A DNA stretch of 6,068 bases, from positions 1 through 6,068 of the forward strand of contig CANCKG010000046.1 of the NCBI GenBank assembly GCA_947378515.1, written 5' to 3'. Position numbers and translations under genes: made by a program. This stretch comes from Gammaproteobacteria bacterium (GTDB lineage: Bacteria; Pseudomonadota; Gammaproteobacteria; CAISUE01). Below are positions 5,164-6,068 of the stretch, one piece after another (positions within the stretch are counted from its first letter, which is position 1; every line of letters begins with the position of its first letter). The notes beneath the pieces were generated by a model. That model did no database searches and was not told the origin of the DNA. It worked only from the letters and a program-made list of their open reading frames with translations.

Positions 5164-6068
5164 ATGTTTGACTATACGACGTTAAGAGTGATTTGGTGGT
5201 TGTTGTTAGGGTTATTATTGATCGGCTTTATTATCATGGATGGTTTTGATTTAGGAGCGGTCACCCTGATGCCGTGGGTCGCTAAGACCGATGAAGAAAA
5301 ACGCATCGTGATTAATTCGGTAGGACCTGTGTGGGAAGGCAATCAAGCATGGATAATCTTAGGTGCAGGCGCTATTTTTGCCGCGTGGCCTTATGTGTAT
5401 GCCGCCGCTTTTTCAGGCTTTTATTTAGCGATGTTAATTGCGCTCAGTGGCTTTATTTTACGGCCAGTGAGTTTTAAATATCGCAGCAAACTGAATCATG
5501 TTACGTGGCGTAAAATCTGGGATGTGTTATTGATGTTAAGTGGTTTTATTCCCTCCTTGATCTTTGGCGTGGCGATAGGCAATATTCTCCAAGGCGTGCC
5601 GTTTCATTTTGATGAAATGTTGCGGTTTTTTTATACCGGCAGTTTTTGGGCCTTGCTCAATCCTTTTGCTTTATTGTGTGGTGTGCTCAGTGTCATTATG
5701 ATCTCGATGCATGGCGCTGTTTATTTATGCAGCAAAACGCGCGGCGTAGTTCAAATTCGCACCAACAAAGCCGCACGAATGTGTGCTTTATTCGTCATTG
5801 GGTTATTTGCCCTTGGTGGTATTTGGTCATTGTTTCTGGCCAGTTATGTGCAAGTTCATCCAGTATCGATGTTCGCACCATCGAATCCTTTGCATAAAAT
5901 TATGCGTTTGGAATATCATCACGCACTGGATAATTATCGACACTATCCGTATTTTATTATCGCACCGGCCTGTGGTTTTTTAGGAGCCATAGGTGTGTTG
6001 TTCAGCGTGAAGTTTAAGCACTATAAATGGGCGTTTATCAGCAGCGCGTTGAGTATTTTTGGGATCAT
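5164..6068 (+). CDS. cydB: Cytochrome bd quinol oxidase subunit II (3' end beyond window)
   Basis: This is the second membrane subunit of cytochrome bd, forming the heterodimer with CydA. 301 codons are visible without a stop, against about 379 in E. coli, so the end lies outside the window. The N-terminus MFDYTTLRVIWWLLLG, followed by MDGFDLG (25-31), matches CydB. Then come WEGNQAW at 57-63, FAAWPYVYAAAFSGFYLAM, FRPV-like LRPVSF, GVAIGNILQGVPF and YTGSFWALLNPFALLCGV, all collinear with E. coli CydB. W57 is conserved, while E. coli D58 is a glutamate here. ATG 5164 follows TAGGTG (5153-5158) at good spacing. The 107-nt gap from cydA is wide for this pair but contains no credible promoter, so cotranscription from the cydA promoter is expected. 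A cydX-like small gene could follow downstream but is not visible. Confidence 0.96.
   Translation, partial: MFDYTTLRVIWWLLLGLLLIGFIIMDGFDLGAVTLMPWVAKTDEEKRIVINSVGPVWEGNQAWIILGAGAIFAAWPYVYAAAFSGFYLAMLIALSGFILRPVSFKYRSKLNHVTWRKIWDVLLMLSGFIPSLIFGVAIGNILQGVPFHFDEMLRFFYTGSFWALLNPFALLCGVLSVIMISMHGAVYLCSKTRGVVQIRTNKAARMCALFVIGLFALGGIWSLFLASYVQVHPVSMFAPSNPLHKIMRLEYHHALDNYRHYPYFIIAPACGFLGAIGVLFSVKFKHYKWAFISSALSIFGI

Noticed and set aside
5646..5983. Two + strand frames (5646-5897, 5783-5983) near the window end
   Set aside because: They are out-of-frame readings of cydB, whose own frame is open to the window edge and matches CydB throughout.

Overview
The window reads as chromosomal DNA of a gammaproteobacterium. 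CydA is co-linear with the Escherichia coli long-Q-loop protein almost throughout, and a textbook FNR/Anr operator lies in front of it. The DNA is moderately AT-rich. The order lipB-truB-lysE/rhtB-ribF is not the one I know from enterics (rbfA-truB-rpsO and ribF-ileS-lspA), so a more distant lineage such as a Legionellales-like group is possible; that placement is a guess.

Positions 1-282 hold no gene I can support. They contain an almost unbroken series of perfect inverted repeats: 76-95, 102-114, 116-123, 135-163, 166-189, 196-220 and 240-270. This could be a structured RNA, an intergenic repeat element or a complex terminator/leader, and it is the least explained part of the window.

Positions 283-3344 form a compact four-gene block on the + strand. 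lipB (octanoyltransferase) and truB (tRNA Psi55 synthase) overlap by 4 bp. truB and a LysE/RhtB-family exporter also overlap by 4 bp. ribF (riboflavin kinase/FAD synthetase) starts 4 nt after the exporter. Three genes are housekeeping (lipoyl cofactor, tRNA modification, flavin cofactors). The exporter in the middle is the odd member.

Positions 3345-3514 carry the cyd promoter region. A perfect FNR/Anr palindrome is centred at 3441.5, with a TAAAAT -10 element at the spacing expected for a class II FNR-activated promoter. It is followed by cydA (3515-5056) and the first 301 codons of cydB (5164 to the window end). These encode the two main subunits of cytochrome bd quinol oxidase, a high-oxygen-affinity terminal oxidase. 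The 107-nt cydA-cydB gap contains a long stem-loop that overlaps the cydA stop codon.

I found no defence system, mobile element, CRISPR array, tRNA or rRNA. I see no clear case for a wholly new system. The best leads are the hairpin array at 1-282, the cydA stop-codon stem-loop and the exporter embedded between truB and ribF.
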